Assembly (NCBI GenBank): GCA_026399015.1
Contig: JAPLRS010000040.1
Span: forward strand, 62,001-126,000
From: Methylococcales bacterium
GTDB lineage: Bacteria; Pseudomonadota; Gammaproteobacteria; Methylococcales; Methylomonadaceae
DNA length: 64,000 bases
Direction: 5' to 3'
The notes under the pieces are model-generated. The model worked only from the letters and a program-made list of their open reading frames with translations, had not been told where the DNA came from and searched no databases. The position numbers were made by a program, and so were the translations under genes. Below, piece after piece: positions 51,477-60,630 of the stretch (position 1 is the stretch's first letter; the number at the start of each line of letters is the position of its first letter).

Positions 51477-52427
51477 ATGAAAATTTCTACTAAAGCTTTA
51501 AAAATTGCTGCATTAGGTGTTAGCGCAGTTACTATGATGGTTGCTACACAAGAAGCATCAGCTCATGCTACTTTTTTAAACAATGTTAATAGTGGTACTG
51601 CGAATGGTTCAACTTCTTTCTCTAGACTTGGTCTTAACCATGCGTGTAATGGCACTACACCATCATATCCCATCATAGCTCAAAGTGTTGCTATTCCAAC
51701 TGTAAATCCAATTATTTCTCGTGCGGATGTTACTGCAGGTGTTTTGGGTGGTTACACAGTATTACCAACTGCAGTTGTTGGTGATTATTTATTTACTGCA
51801 GAAACAAGCGCTATTGCAGTAACAACTTTGGCAAATAGATTTCAATTAGTACAATCTAAAGATGTATTTAATTCGCAAATTGAGCAACGTAGTCCATTAA
51901 CAACTACAACTAGTCATGGTAAAACGACTAATGACGTAGTGGGTTGGGTTTCTACTAAAGGTAACTTGCAGATTAACCTAAATGGTGAAACACCTTTCCG
52001 TTTTGCTAACGTATTCTTTAAGAATACATCTTGTTTAAGAAATGTTACGGTTCAAATTCCGGTAGTCGATATTTGTAAATCATCTGCTAAACCAGGAACA
52101 TTTGTCGCAAATACTTTAGCTAAAGCCAGTGGTGGTGTTGAAATATGGGTTGATCCAGCTTTAACAACTCCAGCATGGTTACCACAAACCTCGATTGAGG
52201 CTGGCGCAGGTACTACAAACTTTACGATCAACCGTGATCCAATTGCTAACCCATACCCAGCAAATTGCGCGGCTGCACCAACTGCGGCAAATGGCGTGTT
52301 AACAGGTGCTTTCACAACAGGTGCTGATCCTTTATTTGATATCAAAATTCAGCCATCAGCTGATGATATTGACAAATTACAGTTCCCAGGATGGGGAACT
52401 CCAGTTGCTGGCAACACTTTCGAATAA
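51477..52427 (+). CDS. YcnI-like (DUF1775-type) exported protein, likely copper-binding
   Basis: Exported protein of 316 residues. Signal cleavage after EASA leaves His as the first mature residue (HATFLNN), as in YcnI/DUF1775 proteins, where the N-terminal amine and His form a copper brace. The GLNHACNGTTPSYPII segment corresponds to the Cys-containing loop before the VxIP strand of that family. The protein is longer than usual YcnI and repeats Ser/Thr/Asn-rich strands. The assignment is by motif and is moderate. It is first in an operon with two PEP-CTERM proteins, an STN/HEAT protein, TlpA, DUF4266 and a DUF3570 fusion, under a strong sigma-54 promoter. Confidence 0.68.
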   Translation: MKISTKALKIAALGVSAVTMMVATQEASAHATFLNNVNSGTANGSTSFSRLGLNHACNGTTPSYPIIAQSVAIPTVNPIISRADVTAGVLGGYTVLPTAVVGDYLFTAETSAIAVTTLANRFQLVQSKDVFNSQIEQRSPLTTTTSHGKTTNDVVGWVSTKGNLQINLNGETPFRFANVFFKNTSCLRNVTVQIPVVDICKSSAKPGTFVANTLAKASGGVEIWVDPALTTPAWLPQTSIEAGAGTTNFTINRDPIANPYPANCAAAPTAANGVLTGAFTTGADPLFDIKIQPSADDIDKLQFPGWGTPVAGNTFE

Positions 52428-52452
52428 TAGTTTAGTTAGGGACTGTCTTTAG

Positions 52453-52484
52453 TTGCACTGGGTGTTTTGTAAAATCGAGTGCAA
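52453..52484. other. Intercistronic inverted repeat
   Basis: TTGCACT / AGTGCAA arms around 18 bases, 25 bp after the YcnI-like stop. There is no T-run; it may stabilise the upstream mRNA end and so give more of the first gene. Confidence 0.5.
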
Positions 52485-52539
52485 TTAAAGCATTCTGTAT
52501 TAAGGCTATCCGATTAATCGAATACTAACGAGATAATTT

Positions 52540-53118
52540 ATGAAAAATAAACTATTTACTGCGCTGTTGTTTAGCGTATTTTTATCAGGAGTTGCTAGAG
52601 CTGATCTATTTGCAGCCACTACCCAATCAGGTTTGGTTACATTGGATGCGGAGTTTTTAGCTGTTGATCAGTCAGACTGGTTTGGGTTTGATGTAACGAC
52701 TGGTGGCGATGTGAATTTATACACTAGTTCTTTTGCACCTTATGATCCAACTTTAACATTGTGGAAATCAACGTCGTCGACAGTAGATTGGGCCCTGGCA
52801 GACCCAACCACTGGCTGGACATCACTTGGTTTTAATAATGATACAACTACATTAAGTTTTTTTGAAACTGGAGTTAACGCAAAAGACGCTCAGTTAAAAT
52901 TAACTTTAGATGCAGGAATCTATTTTGCAAGAGTCTCTGGTCAAAGTCAATTATTTACTTATCAATTAAATATTGATACAAATAATGTGGCAGGTACGGG
53001 AGCATTGGTTACAAATGTAGCGGCGGTGCCATTACCAGCTGCAGTTTGGATGTTTGCAAGTGGTTTGATTGGTTTCTTAGGTTTTTCAAAAAGAAAAGCA
53101 CAAAATAAATCAATCTAG
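52540..53118 (+). CDS. PEP-CTERM protein 5 (DVUA0089-like)
   Basis: Exported protein of 192 residues with a signal peptide (cut near ARA) and the sorting tag VPLPAAVWMFASGLIGFLG ending in KRKAQNKSI. The mature domain, SDWFGFDVTTGGDVNLYTSSFAPYDPTLTLWKS and later DAGIYFARVSGQSQLFTYQLNI, matches the DVUA0089-type pre-peptidase C-terminal-like beta sandwich. It is the second gene of the YcnI-led operon. Its closest partner is the next gene (53207), which has a similar tag and size. Confidence 0.9.
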   Translation: MKNKLFTALLFSVFLSGVARADLFAATTQSGLVTLDAEFLAVDQSDWFGFDVTTGGDVNLYTSSFAPYDPTLTLWKSTSSTVDWALADPTTGWTSLGFNNDTTTLSFFETGVNAKDAQLKLTLDAGIYFARVSGQSQLFTYQLNIDTNNVAGTGALVTNVAAVPLPAAVWMFASGLIGFLGFSKRKAQNKSI

Positions 53119-53125
53119 TTAAACT

Positions 53126-53190
53126 AACACACCTGTGCTTTGTTTTTTTATCATGGAATGATAATGAGTGAAGTGTAGGTGTGTTTTTTT
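53126..53190 (+). terminator. Branched hairpin between two PEP-CTERM genes
   Basis: Outer arms AACACACCT / AGGTGTGTT, followed by T, enclose an inner hairpin TTATCA-TGGAA-TGATAA. The right arm's T-run lies directly before AGGAGG of the next gene, so it can be a partial terminator or attenuator that also touches the ribosome-binding site. Confidence 0.6.
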
Positions 53191-53206
53191 ATTTAAGGAG
53201 GTAGAA

Positions 53207-53941
53207 ATGCTTAAAAAATTTATAGTTGCAGTTTTTGCAGTTGCAGCGTCAACGGGTTTAGCTCAGGCCGCTATTACACCAATAAATTCAACATTTAATA
53301 GTTCCAATATAAACAAAATTGATACCTATTTTATTCGAGCCAATGCTACGGGTAATGTTGATATCTTTTTACAATCGCAATTTAATACCGAGTTAGGCTT
53401 TGATTTACCGATAGATTTGACCTTAACGGTTTGGCAACAAGTCGGTAATTTATGGTCTTTGATTGGCGCTAATGCGGGTGCGGCAAGAACTTTAGCTGAT
53501 TCTGGTAAAACCACAATATACGGACAAACTGTTTTGCAGTGGACTGGAGGGTTTGATGGTATGGCCGATCCTGGTTTATCGCTGAGCTTAACTAGTGGTA
53601 ACACTTATATGATTGTTAATTCAGAGGAGAATAATGGCCCCACTTCGTTGGCAAAGGCAAGTAGTAATTTATATCCAACTACTACTAATGAATGGGGATT
53701 TACAGGGGCTTTAGGGCAGACAATTGCAGTTTCTTCAACAAGTCCTGGTGATTATAGTAGTGCATTTCAAGGGTTAAACGACTTGTCTGGTTCGGGCGTG
53801 GCTTATTCTATAAATACCCCCTATGTTTTAACTATCAACGGAAATGTTTCTTTAGTGCCTTTACCTGCAGCGGTTTGGCTATTTGCCACTGCTTTAGCAG
53901 GTTTTGGTGTGTTTGGTAAGAGAAAAACTTACGCTGAGTGA
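53207..53941 (+). CDS. PEP-CTERM protein 6
   Basis: Exported protein of 244 residues with signal peptide (MLKKFIVAVFAVAASTGLAQA) and sorting tag VPLPAAVWLFATALAGFGVFG then KRKTYAE. The mature part resembles the preceding protein (TYFIRANATGNVDIFLQSQ, DLTLTVWQQVGNLWSLIG, LTSGNTYMIVNSEENNG), with an added Ser/Gly-rich insert before the tag. ATG 53207 with AGGAGG 5 bases upstream is chosen; the frame extends 13 codons further. Third gene of the YcnI-led operon. Confidence 0.9.
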   Translation: MLKKFIVAVFAVAASTGLAQAAITPINSTFNSSNINKIDTYFIRANATGNVDIFLQSQFNTELGFDLPIDLTLTVWQQVGNLWSLIGANAGAARTLADSGKTTIYGQTVLQWTGGFDGMADPGLSLSLTSGNTYMIVNSEENNGPTSLAKASSNLYPTTTNEWGFTGALGQTIAVSSTSPGDYSSAFQGLNDLSGSGVAYSINTPYVLTINGNVSLVPLPAAVWLFATALAGFGVFGKRKTYAE

Positions 53942-54035
53942 TTATTGATGTTTTGTTTTGCACTTAAGGGTCTCAGATATTCTTTCATGGAATATCTACC
54001 CTGCTCCATGTTTTTGTGATTTTTAAATAAAAATT

Positions 54036-54860
54036 ATGTTATCAAAAAAAGTGTTTTGGTGCGTGCTTTTATACTTTTGTGTATTAGATGTTAGTGTTGC
54101 GGGTTTAGATTTGATTAAGAATCAGTTGGCTGAGCCTAGTGGTTCTGGTTTTATTAATATCAAGCAACTTTCACCTAAAGTATTTAGCTTAAATACTAAC
54201 AAAGTGAACTTATCCGAGGTACTAAAGGAGTTTAGTCAAAAATCGGGTACTATTATCCATTATAATAATAAGCAAGATGCCACGCTGACAGTAAATTGTA
54301 AGGGCGAGTTTCTTGCGGTTATGTATTGTTTATTAGGTGATACTTACAGCGTTATCGTTCGACACCAAGAACCTGTTCAACCAATGTCAATGCTACCGGA
54401 AACAGCAGAAATATGGTTAGTACAAAAAACAGAGTTTGAGCAGCCTAAGCAGCCACCAAAATACCAGATAGATGAAAGTAAAGCTGAGTTAATTGATAGC
54501 TTTTTACTTATGGCTAAAGATCCTGTCCAAAGATTAGAGGCCATTTCGCAGTTGGCTGTTTTAGCTACAAATAATGATGTGTTAGTTAAAAACGAGTTAA
54601 TACATGCGTTGAGTGATAATGATGCACAAGTAAGAGCCCAGGCTGTTTTTGGGTTAGGCAAGTATCATCAAAATGATTCAATAGTGTATTTAAGACAAGC
54701 GCTGTCAGATGAAAACTTAGATGTGCGCTTAATGGCATTAGAACAATCTACTGATTATCCTGTGCTGTTAGAGCAAGCATTAAAAGACAGTGAGGTGGCG
54801 GTTCGAGACATGGCTAGCATGAAATTAAAGCTACTGAGCAATCAACATAATAAAAATTAA
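54036..54860 (+). CDS. Periplasmic STN-like/HEAT-repeat protein
   Basis: Exported protein of 274 residues. After the signal peptide (cut near SVAG) an STN/secretin-like small domain is suggested by FSLNTNKVNLSEVLKEFSQKSGTIIHYNNK and the following VNCKGEFLAVMYCLLGDTYSVIV. The C-terminal half has two or three HEAT repeats (QVRAQAVFGLGKYHQNDSIVYLRQAL, DVRLMALEQ, AVRDMASMKL). The combination suggests a scaffold in the periplasm, perhaps for export or assembly of the neighbouring surface proteins. No close named homologue is recognised. Confidence 0.72.
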   Translation: MLSKKVFWCVLLYFCVLDVSVAGLDLIKNQLAEPSGSGFINIKQLSPKVFSLNTNKVNLSEVLKEFSQKSGTIIHYNNKQDATLTVNCKGEFLAVMYCLLGDTYSVIVRHQEPVQPMSMLPETAEIWLVQKTEFEQPKQPPKYQIDESKAELIDSFLLMAKDPVQRLEAISQLAVLATNNDVLVKNELIHALSDNDAQVRAQAVFGLGKYHQNDSIVYLRQALSDENLDVRLMALEQSTDYPVLLEQALKDSEVAVRDMASMKLKLLSNQHNKN

Positions 54861-54873
54861 TGAGGAAAAATGA

Positions 54874-55362
54874 ATGAAAAATATTAAGGCAACATTACTC
54901 TTAGTGTTATCAATTTTTTTAAGCGCTTATGCGACAAATGCATTATCACATACTTATATTGGAGGCTTAGGGGCTTTTGGTGGTCCTAGTGCGACTGATT
55001 TATTTAGGGTTGATTGTTTTTTAGATCCTGGGTATTCTCAAACGCCTACTCACTCATTATTTTTAGATATTAGTGATGGTACTTCTGCAGGTGGAAAATT
55101 AACTGCTCATGCAACTGTTTATAATACGGGGGCTTATGGCAAAGCAATCTCTGTAACAGACCCAAAAGGTGGGGATGGTGTGAGCGTATCAAAAACATTA
55201 AATGTTGTAACCCCAACCGATGTTCAAGATGTTTCTTTTTATATTTCAGTAAGCCATACCGATGCGGGTGCAGAGACTTATCAAATGAACTATCATTGCC
55301 AAGATAAATTTGGTCAGCACACCGGTACTGGAGATCCTATAACCGTTTTGCAAGATCAGTAG
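54874..55362 (+). CDS. Exported protein with mature N-terminal His, unknown function
   Basis: I do not recognise a family. The 162-residue protein has a signal peptide cut near NALS, leaving HTYIGG as the mature start, the second such case in this operon. Two cysteines (VDCFLD and YHCQDK) probably form a disulfide. The sequence is rich in Gly, Thr and Ser, with strands such as AHATVYNTGAYGKAISV and VQDVSFYISVSHTDAG. It starts 14 bp after the STN/HEAT gene, with GAGG upstream. A copper-binding beta-sandwich is possible but not shown. Confidence 0.68.
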   Translation: MKNIKATLLLVLSIFLSAYATNALSHTYIGGLGAFGGPSATDLFRVDCFLDPGYSQTPTHSLFLDISDGTSAGGKLTAHATVYNTGAYGKAISVTDPKGGDGVSVSKTLNVVTPTDVQDVSFYISVSHTDAGAETYQMNYHCQDKFGQHTGTGDPITVLQDQ

Positions 55363-55436
55363 TTTATATATCAGAACGTCTTTAGAAAATCCTTTTGAAA
55401 AAGTATTACTTATTGCACAGTTATAAGAATTATTAA

Positions 55437-55958
55437 ATGCCATCAAAAACAAATCTAAAATTAATTGCTATATTGTTGTTTATTTTATTTGCGAATAAAG
55501 CTGATGCAACTGATATAAATTTAATAGCGCCGCAATGTAATTTGATTTCTTTAAATGATGCCAAGAATATAAATTTACAGCAATTTAAAGGTAAGGTGAT
55601 TTATGTTGATTTTTGGGCCTCTTGGTGTGGTCCCTGTGCAACTTCTTTTCCTTTTATGAATAATTTAAGTAGAGATTTAAAGGCACAAGGCTTAGAGGTG
55701 ATTGGCGTAAATCTAGATGAAAATCTAGAGGAATCTAAACAGTTTCTGGAGCAACAGCCCGCGAACTTTATTATAGCTTCTGATCCAGAGCAACAATGCG
55801 CAAAACAATTTGGGCTTAAAGCAATGCCTTCTTCTTATCTAATTGATAGAAAAGGCTTGGTAAGGCATGTGCATATTGGTTTTAGGCCTGCTGAGGCGCT
55901 TGAGTTTAGGGCTTTAGCTGAAAAACTATTAGCAGAGCCCATAGATAACTCCAAATGA
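55437..55958 (+). CDS. TlpA-like thioredoxin-fold protein
   Basis: Membrane-anchored or exported thiol-disulfide oxidoreductase of 173 residues. A hydrophobic N-terminus is followed by the thioredoxin fold with WASWCGPC (Cys64, Cys67), the cis-Pro region KAMPSSYLIDRKG and a TlpA-style insertion (GVNLDENLEESKQFL). Proteins of this kind precede DUF4266-DUF3570 pairs in many proteobacteria. It probably keeps cysteines of the operon's products, such as the Cys-rich tail of the DUF4266 protein, reduced. Confidence 0.9.
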   Translation: MPSKTNLKLIAILLFILFANKADATDINLIAPQCNLISLNDAKNINLQQFKGKVIYVDFWASWCGPCATSFPFMNNLSRDLKAQGLEVIGVNLDENLEESKQFLEQQPANFIIASDPEQQCAKQFGLKAMPSSYLIDRKGLVRHVHIGFRPAEALEFRALAEKLLAEPIDNSK

Positions 55959-55974
55959 TTAGATAGAGTAAATT

Positions 55975-56223
55975 GTGTTTATTTACGTTTTTAATGTATT
56001 AATAGGTTCTAGAGTGACTAGAATCTTTTTTTTTATATCCATAAGTATTTTTTGCATAGCCTGTGTGCATTTAGAACCTTGGGAGCGAAGAAATTTAGCT
56101 AAACCTCAAATGGCTGTAGAAGCATTTCCTTTGTTAAATGAAATGCGCGCACATAATTTTGGTAGCCGAGAAGCAGGTTCAGGATCAAGTGCGAGTAGTG
56201 GTGGTGGTTGTGGCTGCTATTAA
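55975..56223 (+). CDS. DUF4266 lipoprotein
   Basis: Small lipoprotein of 82 residues: hydrophobic signal with lipobox FCIAC, then the DUF4266 signature VHLEPWERRNLAKPQMAVEAFPL, a SREAG stretch and a Ser/Gly-rich tail ending GGGCGCY. Such Cys-rich tails may bind a metal or carry modifications. Start uncertain: GTG 55975 gives a long leader, GTG 56014 gives a more usual lipoprotein signal of about 17 residues. Its stop overlaps the start region of the DUF3570 gene in another frame, as in other DUF4266-DUF3570 pairs. Confidence 0.88.
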   Translation: MFIYVFNVLIGSRVTRIFFFISISIFCIACVHLEPWERRNLAKPQMAVEAFPLLNEMRAHNFGSREAGSGSSASSGGGCGCY

Positions 56224-58816
56224 AGCAAAAAAAACAAGTATACAGGCATTAACTGCCGCGGCATTATTGTTACCAGGGTTGGTTTTTCCTATTGTAAATG
56301 CGGCTGAAGATGATGAAATGGATTTTCAGTTTAGTCGCTATCAAGAAGGTAAAAGAAATTTAGGTGGTGTGCCTAATACTAAAAAACCAATAGAGGTTAA
56401 TAGTTTGCAAGGTGGTGCAAAATTTAGCCTATCTGATCGAGTTAAGTTTGCCTTCAAATATACCCAAGATACTTGGTCGGGTGCAACTCCTATAGGAACT
56501 GCACCGTTATTATTTGGCGGAAATAAAAAACTGATGAGTAATGGGGTGGTAACGGGTGCATCACCCATCATCAGTTCAAATTATTATATTGATAAAAATA
56601 CTCATCAAGCTCAAAAGTTGATTGGTTATACACCAGATGGCGTAGCTTTATTTTCTGCAAATAATCAATTAGTTCACACTCTATCCGTTGCTTCTCCAGA
56701 AACAAGAAAACAAGGTGATTTCAATTTATCCTATGAATGGGATGAAGCTGCGCTTAATTTGGGTGGAGGAACCTCCGTTGAAAGAGATTACGAATCTAAT
56801 TTTGGTAATGTAGGCGCAAGATTTGATTTTAATCAAAAGTTAACTAGCTTAAATTTAGGCTTAAGTTATACAAAAAGTGATACAAATGCGCTTATGGATC
56901 ATGATGCGGCGCCTTACATTGATAAAAATGCCTATTTATCATCAGGAATATATCATGCAACTCCTTCAGGAGAACGTATTCAAGCTGGCAGAGAGGATTG
57001 GGCGCCAAATATTGGTATCACTCAGGTTTTAGGTGAAAACTCTGTCGTTCAAAGTAGTCTTGGTTACAGTCATGCGACTGGGTATATGGCAAATCCATAC
57101 AAGGTTGTTGAGGTTGGATTTGTAGATCCAAATCAAATTCCTGACTTTATTGACCCTTTGGGGGATGGTAAAAACTATTTTGGAGATGGGCGTCCTGAAA
57201 ATATTGTAAATGCAAATCTTAAGGCTTTTCTTGAGAAAAGGCCTGCTCAAAGAGATCAATTTAATGTCAGTTCTCGGTTTGTGCAGTATATAAAGCCTTT
57301 GGATGCGGCTTTACATTTTGATTACCATTTTTCATCTGATGATTGGGGAATAACTTCACACACCTTTGAGGGCGATTGGATGCAGCCTATTGGTGCTGGC
57401 TGGACTTTAACACCAAGAGTGCGTTATTACTCACAAGAAGCGGCTGATTTTTATACGCCTTATTTGCTGATTAATCAAAAAAGTATTCCAGGAAAAACGG
57501 GTAAACCTAGCCCAGATTATCTAAAATTACCTAATAATTATTCCAGTGATCAACGCTTATCAGGTTTTGGAGCTTTAAGTGGTGGTGTGTCTTTAAGTAA
57601 AAAATTCTCAAAGAGTGTGTCTCTAGACACTGGCTTTGAATATTACACCCATGATGGTGGCTTAAAGATGGGTGGTGGTGGCGAAGCAAGTTACGCTAAC
57701 TTTAATTATTATGTTGTTAATGCGTCTATTAAAGTCAATTTAGCGTCTTTGAGCCATAGCATTGCCACTGAAGGTCATGGCGATCATATCCATAATCATG
57801 ATCATGGCGCACCAATTCCTGCGGGTGTTATGTTTGGACATATGTTAGATAAACCCGGAAAATTTATGGTGGGTTATCGCTATATGCACGATTCACAAGC
57901 GGGTTCCATGTTACATGGACAAGATGCTGTTGCGGATTCTACCTTGGTTAATCAAGCCTGTGGTTCTGCTCCCATCGATAAATGTTTTATTGTGCCTAAA
58001 GAGATGAATATGCACATGCACATGTTAGATTTAATGTATGCGCCCACCGATTGGTTAAATCTAATGTTAATGCCGCAGTTTGTAGATATGAACATGTCAA
58101 TGCGGCAAATTGCAAAGCCTACAGATTTTGGACTCATTTCTAATGGTAATAAATTAGCGCATATTACCCATCATGTTGATGCAGGTCATAGCACTGGTGG
58201 TGTGGGTGATACGGGTATGTATGCTTTATTTAAATTATGGAATACCTCAAATAATCATGTGCATTTAACAGTAGGCACCACTGCGCCAACCGGTTCTATT
58301 GATAATATGTTACGTCGTAACCACCAGGTTGATGGTGGTTTTAATGATTATGGTATGCAGTTAGGCAGTGGCACTTGGGATTTTAAGTCTAATTTAACTT
58401 ATACCGGACATTGGGATGCTTGGTCTTGGGGTGCGCAAGTAGGTGGTACACAACGCTTACAAGAAAGAAACTCTTCTGGTTATGCATTGGGTGATGTATT
58501 TCAGTCAACGGCTTGGGGCAGTTACAACTTGTTTAGCTGGTTATCATCTTCTGTTAGAGGTGTTTATACCGAGCAGGGGAAAATTAAAAATCACTACAAT
58601 GGCTTAGTTCAGGCTTTAGGACCTATGGATTATCCCAAGAATTACGGTGGGCGCTATTGGGATGTGGGGTTTGGTCTTAATGCGTTTGTACCGAGTGGTA
58701 ATTTGGTGGGTAACAATTTAAGCGTTGAGTGGTTGGAGCCGGTCAGTACCGATGTAAACGGTTATCAATTAAATCGCGATGGCGCTTTATCAGCAACTTG
58801 GAGCTATATGTTTTAG
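56210..58816 (+). CDS. DUF3570 protein fused to a second barrel-like transporter domain
   Basis: Outer-membrane protein of about 868 residues. The N-terminal half is a DUF3570 barrel (start IQALTAAALLLPGL..., FQFSRYQEGKRNLGG, SDRVKFAFKYTQDTWSGATP). The second half, after a His-rich linker (HGDHIHNHDHG, about residue 527), resembles the transporter family often annotated beside copper genes: MVGYRYMHDSQAGSMLHG, MNMHMHMLDLMYAP and HLTVGTTAPTGSIDN. Met/His runs suggest metal contact. DUF3570 proteins are normally about 400 residues, so this is a fusion. GTG 56210, overlapping the DUF4266 stop, fits the family start better than ATG 56138. Confidence 0.85.
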   Translation: MAAIKAKKTSIQALTAAALLLPGLVFPIVNAAEDDEMDFQFSRYQEGKRNLGGVPNTKKPIEVNSLQGGAKFSLSDRVKFAFKYTQDTWSGATPIGTAPLLFGGNKKLMSNGVVTGASPIISSNYYIDKNTHQAQKLIGYTPDGVALFSANNQLVHTLSVASPETRKQGDFNLSYEWDEAALNLGGGTSVERDYESNFGNVGARFDFNQKLTSLNLGLSYTKSDTNALMDHDAAPYIDKNAYLSSGIYHATPSGERIQAGREDWAPNIGITQVLGENSVVQSSLGYSHATGYMANPYKVVEVGFVDPNQIPDFIDPLGDGKNYFGDGRPENIVNANLKAFLEKRPAQRDQFNVSSRFVQYIKPLDAALHFDYHFSSDDWGITSHTFEGDWMQPIGAGWTLTPRVRYYSQEAADFYTPYLLINQKSIPGKTGKPSPDYLKLPNNYSSDQRLSGFGALSGGVSLSKKFSKSVSLDTGFEYYTHDGGLKMGGGGEASYANFNYYVVNASIKVNLASLSHSIATEGHGDHIHNHDHGAPIPAGVMFGHMLDKPGKFMVGYRYMHDSQAGSMLHGQDAVADSTLVNQACGSAPIDKCFIVPKEMNMHMHMLDLMYAPTDWLNLMLMPQFVDMNMSMRQIAKPTDFGLISNGNKLAHITHHVDAGHSTGGVGDTGMYALFKLWNTSNNHVHLTVGTTAPTGSIDNMLRRNHQVDGGFNDYGMQLGSGTWDFKSNLTYTGHWDAWSWGAQVGGTQRLQERNSSGYALGDVFQSTAWGSYNLFSWLSSSVRGVYTEQGKIKNHYNGLVQALGPMDYPKNYGGRYWDVGFGLNAFVPSGNLVGNNLSVEWLEPVSTDVNGYQLNRDGALSATWSYMF

Positions 58817-58869
58817 TGACATATAGTTCTAGCATTTATTATTTTTTATAACACAAGCGAGTAAGCACA

Positions 58870-60423
58870 ATGAGCAATACACCTCTCCAAGCTAGTGGGC
58901 GGGTCGGTCTTTTTTTGACCGTTTTTATGACCGGATCAGCAGTAATGGTCATCGAGCTGTTAGGGACGCGGATGATTGCGCCATTTTATGGGGCAAGTTT
59001 GTATGTTTGGTCATCTTTAATTTCAGTGACGATGATTGCCTTAGCTATCGGCTATTTTGTCGGTGGTAAGTGGGCAGACAGTGCAAAACGAACTGGCTTG
59101 TCTTTAATTATTGCTTTGGCGGCCTTTTTAACGTTAATTATTCCTTGGATTGCGCGTCCGGTATTATTAGCGACAGATCCATTAGGTTTGCGTGCGGGTG
59201 CTTTTGTCAGTTCATTGGTGTTATTTTTACCTAGTTTAACTTTCTTAGGTATGGTGGGCCCCTTTGCTATTAAATTAGCTACCTCTAAATTAGAGGGGGT
59301 TGCGTCAAGTGCGGGTTCTCTATATGCGGTAAGTACTTTAGGTAGCGTAGTGGGTACTTTGGTGTTAGGGTTTTTCTTGTTTCCATTATTAGGTTCTAGA
59401 GAAATTTTTATTGGCGTAGGCGTTATTTTGTTGATATTGGCTGTGGTGGTGGCTTTTTTTGAACAACAAAATTTAGACAGTAAAGCCGCAATATTGCCTG
59501 CTATTTTAATTGCTGTTGTAGGTCTTAGTTTAGTACCTAAAATATCTGACGCAGGTCATGTTTATGATCCTAATAGCAAGTTTACTATTAAATCAGAACA
59601 TGAAAGTTTATATGGTTGGGTACGTGTTATTGATCATAAAACGAATGATTTAAGAGTATTAACCTCTGATGCCTCGGCTATTGGTGCAGAAAGTATTTCA
59701 AATGGTGAAAATCAGCTCCCTTATCAAAATATAGTGGGCCTAATCCCACCTTTAGCACCTAAGATGACTAGAGCATTAATTGTGGGCTTGGGTGCCGGTA
59801 AAATGGCAAATGTACTGCATGATAAATATGGTATGGAAGTGGATACCTTAGAAATTGATCCGGCAGTGGCAAAAGCGGCGAGTGAATTTTTTGATTTTAA
59901 AGAGTTTGGTCAAAATATCATTGGTGATGCGCGGTATGAAATACGGCATTTAAAAGGTCCGTATGATTTAATTATTCATGATTGTTTTACTGGTGGTTCA
60001 GAGCCCGCGCATTTATTAACAGTGGAGACTTTAAATCAATTACGAGGCTTGTTATCAGAAAAAGGTATCTTAGCGTTAAATTTTGTGGCGTTTTATGAAG
60101 GTGGGCATAATGCCTCTTTAGCAGCGGTTTCCAAAACTTTAGAGCAATCTTTTAAGCATCAGCAGTTCTTTATTTCGGAGTTAGGTGAAGACTTTAACGA
60201 TTTTATCTTCTTGGCTAGTATGCAACCGTTAGATATTAATGCTTCTGAATTAACAGCGGAACAAAAAGATTGGTTAATTAAAAGAAAGCTTCCGTTAGAT
60301 AATTCTAAGGGTGTTATTTTGACAGATAATTTAAATCCGTTAGAGCACTTACAAACAGCTAAAGCAGAATATTACAGACGCGTTGTTGTTAAGGCTTTTG
60401 GAACACAGTTGTTGGTAAGGTAA
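58870..60423 (+). CDS. Fused MFS/spermidine synthase-like protein
   Basis: Membrane protein of 517 residues. The first half has six to seven helices of the MFS-like module (GSAVMVIELLGTRMIAPFYGASLYVWSSLISVTMIALAIGYFVGG). The second half is a spermidine-synthase-like Rossmann domain with ALIVGLGAGKMANVL, VDTLEIDPAVAKAA and DLIIHDCFTGG. Polyamine synthesis is not proven for such fusions; key aminopropyltransferase residues are only partly present. It follows the DUF3570 fusion by 53 bp and may share its transcript. Confidence 0.88.
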   Translation: MSNTPLQASGRVGLFLTVFMTGSAVMVIELLGTRMIAPFYGASLYVWSSLISVTMIALAIGYFVGGKWADSAKRTGLSLIIALAAFLTLIIPWIARPVLLATDPLGLRAGAFVSSLVLFLPSLTFLGMVGPFAIKLATSKLEGVASSAGSLYAVSTLGSVVGTLVLGFFLFPLLGSREIFIGVGVILLILAVVVAFFEQQNLDSKAAILPAILIAVVGLSLVPKISDAGHVYDPNSKFTIKSEHESLYGWVRVIDHKTNDLRVLTSDASAIGAESISNGENQLPYQNIVGLIPPLAPKMTRALIVGLGAGKMANVLHDKYGMEVDTLEIDPAVAKAASEFFDFKEFGQNIIGDARYEIRHLKGPYDLIIHDCFTGGSEPAHLLTVETLNQLRGLLSEKGILALNFVAFYEGGHNASLAAVSKTLEQSFKHQQFFISELGEDFNDFIFLASMQPLDINASELTAEQKDWLIKRKLPLDNSKGVILTDNLNPLEHLQTAKAEYYRRVVVKAFGTQLLVR

Positions 60424-60630
60424 ATCTTTTGATGGAGGTGCGGGCACTGCCTAAATACGCTCTGTAAGTCCTTCTATATATAGATTCTCGTTATTTTTAA
60501 AAGTTAAGTTACTGTAAAAGTTACTGCAATATGTTTTTGTAAATATGATTAACAAATTTGGAATCGACAAAGGCCATTATAAGTGATGTATAGAAGTTAT
60601 TCTAAATTTGAATATAAATATGATTTTTAA

